A DNA stretch of 64,000 nt from Coriaria nepalensis (Eukaryota; Streptophyta; Magnoliopsida; Cucurbitales; Coriariaceae). Every line of letters starts with the position of its first letter. Positions within the stretch are counted from its first letter, which is position 1. The notes below the pieces were generated by a model, which saw only the letters and a program-made list of their open reading frames with translations, was not told the DNA's origin and did no database searches. The position numbers and the translations under genes were made by a program. The stretch covers positions 36,797,501 through 36,861,500 of the forward strand of contig CP114481.1 of the NCBI GenBank assembly GCA_027186245.1, read 5' to 3'. This document shows, one piece after another, positions 10,441 through 24,300 of the stretch.

Positions 10441-13400
10441 AATTACTTATTTCATAGCAAGTCGAACGTATTCTAGTTTTGCACTACAGACACAACTTTT
10501 GTGCATAACTTGCAAATGATCATTGCAAGGAAAGCGTGCATTCGTTGAACCTTAAAATCATTTCAATGAGTCATTTCAAGTCAATAACTTATTTCAAAGC
10601 AATTCGAACGAATTCTCATTTTGCACTACAGAGACAACTTTTGTGCATAACTTGCAAATGATCATTGCAAGGAAAGTGTGCATTCGTTTAAAATTAAAAT
10701 CATTTCAATGAGTCCTTTCAAGTCAATGACTTATTTCGAAGCAATTCGAACGAATTCTAGTTTTGCACTACAGAGACAACTTTTGTGCATAACTTGCAAA
10801 TGATCATTGCAAGGACAGTGTGCATTCGTTTAAAATTAAAATCATTTCAATGAGTCATTTCAAGTCAATAACTTATTTCGAAGAAAGTCGAACGAATTCT
10901 AGTTTTGCACTACAGACATAACTTTTGTGCATAACTTGCAAATGATCATTGCAAGGAAAGTGTGCATTCGTTTAAAATTAAAATCATTTCAATGAGTCCT
11001 TTCAAGTCAATGACTTATTTCGAAGAAAGTCCAACGAATTCTAGTTTTGCACTACAGACATAACTTTTGTGCATAACTTGCAAATGATCATTGCAAGGAA
11101 AGTGTGCATTCGTTTAAAATTAAAATCAATTCAATGAGTCATTTCAAGTCAATAACTTACTTCAAAGCAAGTCGAACGTATTCTAGTTTTGCACTACAGA
11201 CACAACTTTTGTGCATAACTTGCAAATGATCATTGCAGGGAAAGTGTGCATTCGTTTAACCTTAAAATCATTTCAATGAGTCATTTCAAGTCAATAACTT
11301 ATTTCAAAGCAATTCGAACGAATTCTAGCTTTGCACTACAGAGACAACTTTTGTGAATAACTTGCAAATGATCATTGCAGGGAAAGTGTGCATTCGTTTA
11401 ACCTTAAAATCATTTCAATGAGTCATTTCAAGTCAATAACTTATTTCAAAGCAATTCGAACGAATTCTAGCTTTGCACTACAGAGACAACTTTTGTGCAT
11501 AACTTGCAAATGATCATTGCAAGGAAAGTGTGCATTCGTGTAAAATTAAAATCATTTCAATGAGTTCTTTCAAGTCAATAACTTATTTCGAAGCAAGTGG
11601 AACGAATTCTAGTTTTGCAGTACAGACATAACATTTGTGCATAACTTGCAAATGATCATTGCAAAGAAAGTGTGCATTCGTTTAACCTTAAAATCATTTC
11701 AATGAGTCATTTCAAGTCAATAACTTATTTCAAAGCAATTCGAACGAATTCTAGTTTTGCACTATAGACACAACTTTTGTGCATAACTTGCAAATGATCA
11801 TTGCAAGGAAAGTGTGCATTCGTTTAACCTTAAAATCATTTCAATGAGTCATTTCAAGTCAATAACTTATTTCAAAGCAATTCGAACGAATTCTAGTTTT
11901 GCACTACAGACACAACTTTTGTGCATAACTTCCAAATGATCATTGCAAGGAAAGTGTGCATTCGTTTAACCTTAAAATCATTTCAATGAGTCATTTCAAG
12001 TCAATAACTTATTTCAAAGCAATTCGAACGAATTCTAGTTTTGCACTACAGAGACAACTTTTGTGCATAACTTGCAAATGATCATTGCAAGGAAAGTGTG
12101 CATTCGTTTAAAATTAAAATCATTTCAATGAGTCCTTTCAAGTCAATAACTTATTTCGAAGCAAGTCGATCGAATTCTAGTTTTGCACTACAGAGACAAC
12201 TTTTGTCCATAACTTGCAAATGATCATTGCAAGGAAAGTGTGCATTTGTTTAAAATTAAAATCTTTTCAATGAGTCCTTTCAAGTCAATAACTTATTTCG
12301 AAGCAAGTGGAACGAATTCTAGTTTTGCACTACAGACATAACATTTGTGCATAACTTGCAAATGATCATTGCAAAGAAAGTGTGCATTCGTTTAACCTTA
12401 AAATCATTTCAATGAGTCATTTCAAGTCAATAACTTATTTCAAAGCAATTCGAACGAATTCTAGTTTTGCACTATAGACACAACTTTTGTGCATAACTTG
12501 CAAATGATCATTGCAAGGAAAGTGTGCATTCGTTTAACCTTAAAATCATTTCAATGAGTCATTTCAAGTCAATAACTTATTTCAAAGCAAGTCGAACGTA
12601 TTCTAGTTTTGCACTACAGAGACAACTTTTGTGCATAACTTGCAAATGATCATTGCAAGGAAAGTGTGCATTCGTTTAACCTTAAAATCATTTCAATGAG
12701 TCATTTCAAGTCAATAACTTATTTCAAAGCAATTCGAACGAATTCTAGTTTTGCACTACAGAGACAACTTTTGTGCATAACTTGCAAATGATCATTGCAA
12801 GGAAAGTGTGCATTCGTTTAAAATTAAAATCATTTCAATGAGTCCTTTCAAGTCAATAACTTATTTCGAAGCAATTCGAACGAATTCTAGTTTTGCACTA
12901 CAGAGACAACTTTTGTGCATAACTTGCAAATGATCATTGCAAGGAAAGTGTGCATTCGTTTAACCTTAAAATCATTTCAATGAGTCATTTCAAGTCAATA
13001 ACTTATTTCGAAGCAATTCGAACGAATTCTAGTTTTGCACTACAGACACAACTTTTGTGCATAACTTCCAAATGATCATTGCAAGGAAAGTGTGCATTCG
13101 TTTAACCTTAAAATTATTTCAATGAGTCATTTCAAGTCAATAACTTATTTCATAGCAAGTCGAACGTATTCTAGTTTTGCACTACAGACACAACTTTTGT
13201 GCATAACTTGCAAATGATCATTGCAAGGAAAGCGTGCATTCGTTTAACCTTAAAATCATTTCAATGAGTCATTTCAAGTCAATAACTTATTTCAAAGCAA
13301 TTCGAACGAATTCTCATTTTGCACTACAGAGACAACTTTTGTGCATAACTTGCAAATGATCATTGCAAGGAAAGTGTGCATTCGTTTAAAATTAAAATCA

Positions 13401-16400
13401 TTTCAATGAGTCCTTTCAAGTCAATGACTTATTTCGAAGCAATTCGAACGAATTCTAGTTTTGCACTACAGAGACAACTTTTGTGCATAACTTGCAAATG
13501 ATCATTGCAAGGAAAGTGTGCATTCGTTTAAAATTAAAATCATTTCAATGAGTCCTTTCAAGTCAATGACTTATTTCGAAGCAATTCGAACGAATTCTAG
13601 TTTTGCACTACAGAGACAACTTTTGTGCATAACTTGCAAATGATCATTGCAAGGAAAGTGTGCATTCGTTTAAAATTAAAATCATTTCAATGAGTCATTT
13701 CAAGTCAATAACTTATTTCGAAGAAAGTCGAACGAATTCTAGTTTTGCACTACAGACATAACTTTTGTGCATAACTTGCAAATGATCATTGCAGGGAAAG
13801 TGTGCGTTCGTTTAACCTTAAAATCATTCCAATGAGTCATTTCAAGTCAATAACTTATTTCAAAGCAATTCGAACGAATTCTAGCTTTGCACTACAGAGA
13901 CAACTTTTGTGCATAACTTGCAAATGATCATTGCAAGGAAAGTGTGCATTCGTGTAAAATTAAAATCATTTCAATGAGTTCTTTCAAGTCAATAACTTAT
14001 TTCGAAGCAAGTGGAACGAATTCTAGTTTTGCACTACAGACATAACATTTGTGCATAACTTGCAAATGATCATTGCAAAGAAAGTGTGCATTCGTTTAAC
14101 CTTAAAATCATTTCAATGAGTCATTTGAAGTCAATAACTTATTTCAAAGCAATTCGAACGAATTCTAGTTTTGCACTACAGAGACAACTTTTGTGCATAA
14201 CTTGCAAATGATCATTGCAAGGAAAGTGTGCATTCGTTTAAAATTAAAATCAATTCAATGAGTCATTTCAAGTCAATAACTTACTTCAAAGCAAGTCGAA
14301 CGTATTCTAGTTTTGCACTACAGACACAACTTTTGTGCATAACTTGCAAATGATCATTGCAGGGAAAGTGTGCGTTCGTTTAACCTTAAAATCATTCCAA
14401 TGAGTCATTTCAAGTCAATAACTTATTTCAAAGCAATTCGAACGAATTCTAGCTTTGCACTACAGAGACAACTTTTGTGCATAACTTGCAAATGATCATT
14501 GCAAGGAAAGTGTGCATTCGTGTAAAATTAAAATCATTTCAATGAGTTCTTTCAAGTCAATAACTTATTTCGAAGCAAGTGGAACGAATTCTAGTTTTGC
14601 ACTACAGACATAACATTTGTGCATAACTTGCAAATGATCATTGCAAAGAAAGTGTGCATTCGTTTAACCTTAAAATCATTTCAATGAGTCATTTGAAGTC
14701 AATAACTTATTTCGAAGCAAGTGGAACGAATTCTAGTTTTGCACTACAGAGACAACTTTTGTGCATAACTTCCAAATGATCATTGCAAGGAAAGTGTGCA
14801 TTCGTTTAACCTTAAAATCATTTCAATGAGTCATTTCAAGTCAATAACTTATTTCAAAGCAATTCGAACGAATTCTAGTTTTGCACTACAGAGACAACTT
14901 TTGTGCATAACTTGCAGATGATCATTGCAAGGAAAGTGTCCATTCGTTTAAAATTAAAATCATTTCAATGAGTCCTTTCAAGTCAATAACTTATTTCGGA
15001 GCAAGTCGAACGAATTCTAGTTTTGCACTACAGAGACAACTTTTGTGCATAACTTGCAAATGATCATCGCAAGGAAAGTGTGCATTCGTTTAAAATTAAA
15101 ATCATTTCAATGAGACCTTTCAAGTCAATAACTTACTTCAAAGCAATTCGAACGAATTCTAGTTTTGCACTACAGACACAACTTTTGTGCATAACTTGCA
15201 AATGATCATTGCAAGGAAAGTGTGCATTCGTTTAACCTTAAAATCATTTCAATGAGTCCTTTCAAGTCAATAAGCTATTTCAAAGCAATTCGAACGAATT
15301 CTAGTTTTGCACTACAGAGACAACTTTTGTGCATAACTTCCAAATGATCATTGCAAGGAAAGTGTGCATTCGTTTAACCTTAAAATCATTTCAATGAGTC
15401 ATTTCAAGTCAATAACTTACTTCAAAGCAATTCGAACGAATTCTAGTTTTGCACTACAGACACAACTTTTGTGCATAACTTGCAAATGATCATTGCAAGG
15501 AAAGTGTGCATTCGTTTAACCTTAAAATCATTTCAATGAGTCATTTAAAGTCAATTACTTATTTCATAGCAAGTCGAACGTATTCTAGTTTTGCACTACA
15601 GACACAACTTTTGTGCATAACTTGCAAATGATCATTGCAAGGAAAGCGTGCATTCGTTTAACCGTAAAATCATTTCAATGAGTCATTTCAAGTCAATAAC
15701 TTATTTCAAAGCAATTCGAACTAATTCTAGTTTTGCACTACAGAGACAACTTTTGTGCATAACTTGCAAATGATCATTGCAAGGAAAGTGTGCATTCCTT
15801 TAAAATTAAAATCATTTCAATGAGTCCTTTCAAGTCAATAACTTATTTCGAAGCAATTCGAACGAATTCTAGTTTTGCACTTCAGAGACAACTTTTGTGC
15901 ATAACTTGCAAATGATCATTGCAAGGAAAGCGTGCATTCGTTTAACCTTAAAATCATTTCAATGAGTCATTTCAAGTCAATAACTTATTTCAAAGCAATT
16001 CGAACGAATTCTAGTTTTGCACTACAGAGACAACTTTTGTGCATAACTTGCAAATGATCATTGCAAGGAAAGTGTGTATTCGTTTAAAATTAAAATCATT
16101 TCAATGAGTCCTTTCAAGTCAATAACTTATTTCGAAGCAATTCGAACGAATTCTAGTTTTGCACTACAGAGACAACTTTTGTGCATAACTTGCAAATGAT
16201 CATTGCAAGGAAAGTGTGCATTCGTTTAAAATTAAAATCAATTCAATGAGTCATTTCAAGTCCATAACTTACTTCAAAGCAAGTCGAACGTATTCTAGTT
16301 TTGCACTACAGACACAACTTTTGTGCATAACTTGCAAATGATCATTGCAAGGAAAGTGTGCATTCGTTTAACCTTAAAATCATTTCAATGAGTCATTTCA

Positions 16401-18392
16401 AGTCAATAACTTATTTCAAAGCAATTCGAACGAATTCTAGTTTTGCACTACAGAGACAACTTTTGTGCATAACTTGCAAATGATCATTGCAAGGAAAGTG
16501 TGCATTCGTTTAAAATTAAAATCATTTCAATGAGTACTTTCAAGTCAATAACTTATTTCGGAGCAAGTCGAACGAATTCTAGTTTTGCACTACAGAGACA
16601 ACTTTTGTGCGTAACTTGCAAATGATCATCGCAAGGAAAGTGTGCATTCGTTTAAAATTAAAATCATTTCAATGAGTCCTCTCAAGTCAATAACTTATTT
16701 CGAAGCAAGTGGAACGAATTCTAGTTTTGCACTACAGAGACAACTTTTGTGCATAACTTCCAAATGATCATTGCAAGGAAAGTGTGCATTCGTTTAACCT
16801 TAAAATCATTTCAATGAGTCATTTCAAGTCAATAACTTACTTCAAAGCAATTCGAACGAATTCTAGTTTTGCACTACAGACACAACTTTTGTGCATAACT
16901 TGCAAATGATCATTGCAAGGAAAGTGTGCATTCGTTTAACCTTAAAATCATTTCAATGAGTCATTTCAAGTCAATAACCTATTTCAAAGCAATTCGAACG
17001 AATTCTAGTTTTGCACTACAGAGACAACTTTTGTGCATAACTTGCAGATGATCATTGCAAGGAAAGTGTCCATTCGTTTAAAATTAAAATCATTTCAATG
17101 AGTCCTTTCAAGTCAATAACTTATTTCGGAGCAAGTCGAACGAATTCTAGTTTTGCACTACAGAGACAACTTTTGTGCATAACTTGCAAATGATCATCGC
17201 AAGGAAAGTGTGCATTCGTTTAAAATTAAAATCATTTCAATGAGTCCTTTCAAGTCAATAACTTATTTCGAAGAAAGTCGAACGAATTCTAGTTTTGCAC
17301 TACAGACATAACTTTTGTGCATAACTTGCAAATGATCATTGCAAGGAAAGTGTGCATTCGTTTAAACTTAAAATCATTTCAATGAGTCATTTCAAGTCAA
17401 TAACTTATTTCAAAGCAATTCGAACGAATTCTAGTTTTGCACTACAGACACAACTTTTGTTCATAACTTCCAAATGATCATTGCAAGGAAAGCGTGCATT
17501 CGTTTAACCTTAAAATCATTTCAATGAGTCATTTCAAGTCAATAACTTATTTCAAAGCAATTGGAACGAATTCTAGTTTTGCACTACAGAGACAACTTTT
17601 GTGCATAACTTGCAAATGATCATTGCAAGGAAAGTGTGCATTCGTTTAACCTTAAAATAATTTCAATGAGTCAGTTCAAGTCAATAACTTATTTCATAGC
17701 AAGTCGAACGTATTCTAGTTTTGCACTACAGACACAACTTTTGTGCATAACTTGCAAATGATCATTGCAAGGAAAGTGTGCATTCGTTTAACCTTAAAAT
17801 CATTTCAATGAGTCATTTCAAGTCAATAACTTATTTCAAAGCAATTCGAACGAATTCTAGTTTTGCACTACAGAGACAACTTTTGTGCATAACTTGCAAA
17901 TGATCATTGCAAGGAAAGTGTGCATTCGTTTAAAATTAAAATCATTTCAATGAGTCCTTTCAAGTCAATAACTTATTTCGGAGCAAGTCGAACGAATTCT
18001 AGTTTTGCACTACAGAGACAACTTTTGTGCGTAACTTGCAAATGATCATCGCAAGGAAAGTGTGCATTCGTTTAAAATTAAAATCATTTCAATGAGTCCT
18101 CTCAAGTCAATAACTTATTTCGAAGCAAGTGGAACGAATTCTAGTTTTGCACTACAGAGACAACTTTTGTGCATAACTTCCAAATGATCATTGCAAGGAA
18201 AGTGTGCATTCGTTTAACCTTAAAATCATTTCAATGAGTCATTTCAAGTCAATAACTTACTTCAAAGCAATTCGAACGAATTCTAGTTTTGCACTACAGA
18301 CACAACTTTTGTGCATAACTTGCAAATGATCATTGCAAGGAAAGTGTGCATTCGTTTAACCTTAAAATCATTTCAATGAGTCATTTAAAGTC
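10441..18392 (+). repeat. HOR-2 copy a, 56 monomers (7952 bp)
   Basis: I start each copy at the rare AATTACTTATTTCATA variant, which here is followed by the TTCTCATTTTG monomer (10615), GGACAGTG and AGTCCAACG. The next equivalent marker is at 18393, exactly 56 x 142 bp on. Other pairs keep the same offset of 7952: TTCTCATT at 13313 and 21265, and GCGTTCG at 13804 and 21756. A second AATTACT marker at 15553 leads into a different run (ACCGTAAAA at 15661, GAACTAATTC) and marks an internal block. The start phase is arbitrary. Confidence 0.85.
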
Positions 18393-21300
18393 AATTACTT
18401 ATTTCATAGCAAGTCGAACGTATTCTAGTTTTGCACTACAGACACAACTTTTGTGCATAACTTGCAAATGATCATTGCAAGGAAAGCGTGCATTCGTTTA
18501 ACCTTAAAATCATTTCAATGAGTCATTTCAAGTCAATAACTTATTTCAAAGCAATTTGAACGAATTCTCATTTTGCACTACAGAGACAACTTTTGTGCAT
18601 AACTTGCAAATGATCATTGCAAGGAAAGTGTGCATTCGTTTAAAATTAAAATCATTTCAATGAGTCCTTTCAAGTCAATGACTTATTTCGAAGCAATTCG
18701 AACGAATTCTAGTTTTGCACTACAGAGACAACTTTTGTGCATAACTTGCAAATGATCATTGCAAGGACAGTGTGCATTCGTTTAAAATTAAAATCATTTC
18801 AATGAGTCATTTCAAGTCAATAACTTATTTCGAAGAAAGTCGAACGAATTCTAGTTTTGCACTACAGACATAACTTTTGTGCATAACTTGCAAATGATCA
18901 TTGCAAGGAAAGTGTGCATTCGTTTAAAATTAAAATCATTTCAATGAGTCCTTTCAAGTCAATGACTTATTTCGAAGAAAGTCCAACGAATTCTAGTTTT
19001 GCACTACAGACATAACTTTTGTGCATAACTTGCAAATGATCATTGCAAGGAAAGTGTGCATTCGTTTAAAATTAAAATCAATTCAATGAGTCATTTCAAG
19101 TCAATAACTTACTTCAAAGCAAGTCGAACGTATTCTAGTTTTGCACTACAGACACAACTTTTGTGCATAACTTGCAAATGATCATTGCAGGGAAAGTGTG
19201 CATTCGTTTAACCTTAAAATCATTTCAATGAGTCATTTCAAGTCAATAACTTATTTCAAAGCAATTCGAACGAATTCTAGCTTTGCACTACAGAGACAAC
19301 TTTTGTGCATAACTTGCAAATGATCATTGCAGGGAAAGTGTGCATTCGTTTAACCTTAAAATCATTTCAATGAGTCATTTCAAGTCAATAACTTATTTCA
19401 AAGCAATTCGAACGAATTCTAGCTTTGCACTACAGAGACAACTTTTGTGCATAACTTGCAAATGATCATTGCAAGGAAAGTGTGCATTCGTGTAAAATTA
19501 AAATCATTTCAATGAGTTCTTTCAAGTCAATAACTTATTTCGAAGCAAGTGGAACGAATTCTAGTTTTGCAGTACAGACATAACATTTGTGCATAACTTG
19601 CAAATGATCATTGCAAAGAAAGTGTGCATTCGTTTAACCTTAAAATCATTTCAATGAGTCATTTCAAGTCAATAACTTATTTCAAAGCAATTCGAACGAA
19701 TTCTAGTTTTGCACTATAGACACAACTTTTGTGCATAACTTGCAAATGATCATTGCAAGGAAAGTGTGCATTCGTTTAACCTTAAAATCATTTCAATGAG
19801 TCATTTCAAGTCAATAACTTATTTCAAAGCAATTCGAACGAATTCTAGTTTTGCACTACAGAGACAACTTTTGTGCATAACTTGCAAATGATCATTGCAA
19901 GGAAAGTGTGCATTCGTTTAAAATTAAAATCATTTCAATGAGTCCTTTCAAGTCAATAACTTATTTCGAAGCAAGTCGATCGAATTCTAGTTTTGCACTA
20001 CAGAGACAACTTTTGTCCATAACTTGCAAATGATCATTGCAAGGAAAGTGTGCATTTGTTTAAAATTAAAATCTTTTCAATGAGTCCTTTCAAGTCAATA
20101 ACTTATTTCGAAGCAAGTGGAACGAATTCTAGTTTTGCAGTACAGACATAACATTTGTGCATAACTTGCAAATGATCATTGCAAAGAAAGTGTGCATTCG
20201 TTTAACCTTAAAATCATTTCAATGAGTCATTTCAAGTCAATAACTTATTTCAAAGCAATTCGAACGAATTCTAGTTTTGCACTATAGACACAACTTTTGT
20301 GCATAACTTGCAAATGATCATTGCAAGGAAAGTGTGCATTCGTTTAACCTTAAAATCATTTCAATGAGTCATTTCAAGTCAATAACTTATTTCAAAGCAA
20401 TTCGAACGAATTCTAGTTTTGCACTACAGACACAACTTTTGTGCATAACTTCCAAATGATCATTGCAAGGAAAGTGTGCATTCGTTTAACCTTAAAATCA
20501 TTTCAATGAGTCATTTCAAGTCAATAACTTATTTCAAAGCAATTCGAACGAATTCTAGTTTTGCACTACAGAGACAACTTTTGTGCATAACTTGCAAATG
20601 ATCATTGCAAGGAAAGTGTGCATTCGTTTAAAATTAAAATCATTTCAATGAGTCCTTTCAAGTCAATAACTTATTTCGAAGCAAGTCGATCGAATTCTAG
20701 TTTTGCACTACAGAGACAACTTTTGTCCATAACTTGCAAATGATCATTGCAAGGAAAGTGTGCATTTGTTTAAAATTAAAATCTTTTCAATGAGTCCTTT
20801 CAAGTCAATAACTTATTTCGAAGCAAGTGGAACGAATTCTAGTTTTGCACTACAGACATAACATTTGTGCATAACTTGCAAATGATCATTGCAAAGAAAG
20901 TGTGCATTCGTTTAACCTTAAAATCATTTCAATGAGTCATTTCAAGTCAATAACTTATTTCGAAGCAATTCGAACGAATTCTAGTTTTGCACTACAGACA
21001 CAACTTTTGTGCATAACTTCCAAATGATCATTGCAAGGAAAGTGTGCATTCGTTTAACCTTAAAATTATTTCAATGAGTCATTTCAAGTCAATAACTTAT
21101 TTCATAGCAAGTCGAACGTATTCTAGTTTTGCACTACAGACACAACTTTTGTGCATAACTTGCAAATGATCATTGCAAGGAAAGCGTGCATTCGTTTAAC
21201 CTTAAAATCATTTCAATGAGTCATTTCAAGTCAATAACTTATTTCAAAGCAATTCGAACGAATTCTCATTTTGCACTACAGAGACAACTTTTGTGCATAA

Positions 21301-24300
21301 CTTGCAAATGATCATTGCAAGGAAAGTGTGCATTCGTTTAAAATTAAAATCATTTCAATGAGTCCTTTCAAGTCAATGACTTATTTCGAAGCAATTCGAA
21401 CGAATTCTAGTTTTGCACTACAGAGACAACTTTTGTGCATAACTTGCAAATGATCATTGCAAGGAAAGTGTGCATTCGTTTAAAATTAAAATCATTTCAA
21501 TGAGTCCTTTCAAGTCAATGACTTATTTCGAAGCAATTCGAACGAATTCTAGTTTTGCACTACAGAGACAACTTTTGTGCATAACTTGCAAATGATCATT
21601 GCAAGGAAAGTGTGCATTCGTTTAAAATTAAAATCATTTCAATGAGTCATTTCAAGTCAATAACTTATTTCGAAGAAAGTCGAACGAATTCTAGTTTTGC
21701 ACTACAGACATAACTTTTGTGCATAACTTGCAAATGATCATTGCAGGGAAAGTGTGCGTTCGTTCAACCTTAAAATCATTCCAATGAGTCATTTCAAGTC
21801 AATAACTTATTTCAAAGCAATTCGAACGAATTCTAGCTTTGCACTACAGAGACAACTTTTGTGCATAACTTGCAAATGATCATTGCAAGGAAAGTGTGCA
21901 TTCGTGTAAAATTAAAATCATTTCAATGAGTTCTTTCAAGTCAATAACTTATTTCGAAGCAAGTGGAACGAATTCTAGTTTTGCACTACAGACATAACAT
22001 TTGTGCATAACTTGCAAATGATCATTGCAAAGAAAGTGTGCATTCATTTAACCTTAAAATCATTTCAATGAGTCATTTGAAGTCAATAACTTATTTCAAA
22101 GCAATTCGAACGAATTCTAGTTTTGCACTACAGAGACAACTTTTGTGCATAACTTGCAAATGATCATTGCAAGGAAAGTGTGCATTCGTTTAAAATTAAA
22201 ATCATTTCAATGAGTCCTTTCAAGTCAATGACTTATTTCGAAGCAATTCGAACGAATTCTAGTTTTGCACTACAGAGACAACTTTTGTGCATAACTTGCA
22301 AATGATCATTGCAAGGAAAGTGTGCATTCGTTTAAAATTAAAATCAATTCAATGAGTCATTTCAAGTCAATAACTTACTTCAAAGCAAGTCGAACGTATT
22401 CTAGTTTTGCACTACAGACACAACTTTTGTGCATAACTTGCAAATGATCATTGCAGGGAAAGTGTGCGTTCGTTTAACCTTAAAATCATTCCAATGAGTC
22501 ATTTCAAGTCAATAACTTATTTCAAAGCAATTCGAACGAATTCTAGCTTTGCACTACAGAGACAACTTTTGTGCATAACTTGCAAATGATCATTGCAAGG
22601 AAAGTGTGCATTCGTGTAAAATTAAAATCATTTCAATGAGTTCTTTCAAGTCAATAACTTATTTCGAAGCAAGTGGAACGAATTCTAGTTTTGCACTACA
22701 GACATAACATTTGTGCATAACTTGCAAATGATCATTGCAAAGAAAGTGTGCATTCGTTTAACCTTAAAATCATTTCAATGAGTCATTTGAAGTCAATAAC
22801 TTATTTCAAAGCAATTCGAACGAATTCTAGTTTTGCACTATAGACACAACTTTTGTGCATAACTTGCAAATGATCATTGCAAGGAAAGTGTGCATTCGTT
22901 TAACCTTAAAATCATTTCAATGAGTCATTTCAAGTCAATAACTTATTTCAAAGCAATTCGAACGAATTCTAGTTTTGCACTACAGACACAACTTTTGTGC
23001 ATAACTTCCAAATGATCATTGCAAGGAAAGTGTGCATTCGTTTAACCTTAAAATCATTCCAATGAGTCATTTCAAGTCAATAACTTATTTCAAAGCAATT
23101 CGAACGAATTCTAGCTTTGCACTACAGAGACAACTTTTGTGCATAACTTCCAAATGATCATTGCAAGGAAAGTGTGCATTCGTGTAAAATTAAAATCATT
23201 TTAATCAGTTCTTTCAAGTCAATAACTTATTTCGAAGCAAGTGGAACGAATTCTAGTTTTGCACTACAGACATAACATTTGTGCATAACTTGCAAATGAT
23301 CATTGCAAAGAAAGTGTGCATTCGTTTAACCTTAAAATCATTTCAATGAGTCATTTGAAGTCAATAACTTATTTCGAAGCAAGTGGAACGAATTCTAGTT
23401 TTGCACTACAGAGACAACTTTTGTGCATAACTTCCAAATGATCATTGCAAGGAAAGTGTGCATTCGTTTAACCTTAAAATCATTTCAATGAGTCATTTCA
23501 AGTCAATAACTTATTTCAAAGCAATTCGAACGAATTCTAGTTTTGCACTACAGAGACAACTTTTGTGCATAACTTGCAGATGATCATTGCAAGGAAAGTG
23601 TCCATTCGTTTAAAATTAAAATCATTTCAATGAGTCCTTTCAAGTCAATAACTTATTTCGGAGCAAGTCGAACGAATTCTAGTTTTGCACTACAGAGACA
23701 ACTTTTGTGCATAACTTGCAAATGATCATCGCAAGGAAAGTGTGCATTCGTTTAAAATTAAAATCATTTCAATGAGACCTTTCAAGTCAATAACTTACTT
23801 CAAAGCAATTCGAACGAATTCTAGTTTTGCACTACAGACACAACTTTTGTGCATAACTTGCAAATGATCATTGCAAGGAAAGTGTGCATTCGTTTAACCT
23901 TAAAATCATTTCAATGAGTCCTTTCAAGTCAATAAGCTATTTCAAAGCAATTCGAACGAATTCTAGTTTTGCACTACAGAGACAACTTTTGTGCATAACT
24001 TCCAAATGATCATTGCAAGGAAAGTGTGCATTTGTTTAACCTTAAAATCATTTCAATGAGTCATTTCAAGTCAATAACTTACTTCAAAGCAATTCGAACG
24101 AATTCTAGTTTTGCACTACAGACACAACTTTTGTGCATAACTTGCAAATGATCATTGCAAGGAAAGTGTGCATTCGTTTAACCTTAAAATCATTTCAATG
24201 AGTCATTTAAAGTCAATTACTTATTTCATAGCAAGTCGAACGTATTCTAGTTTTGCACTACAGACACAACTTTTGTGCATAACTTGCAAATGATCATTGC

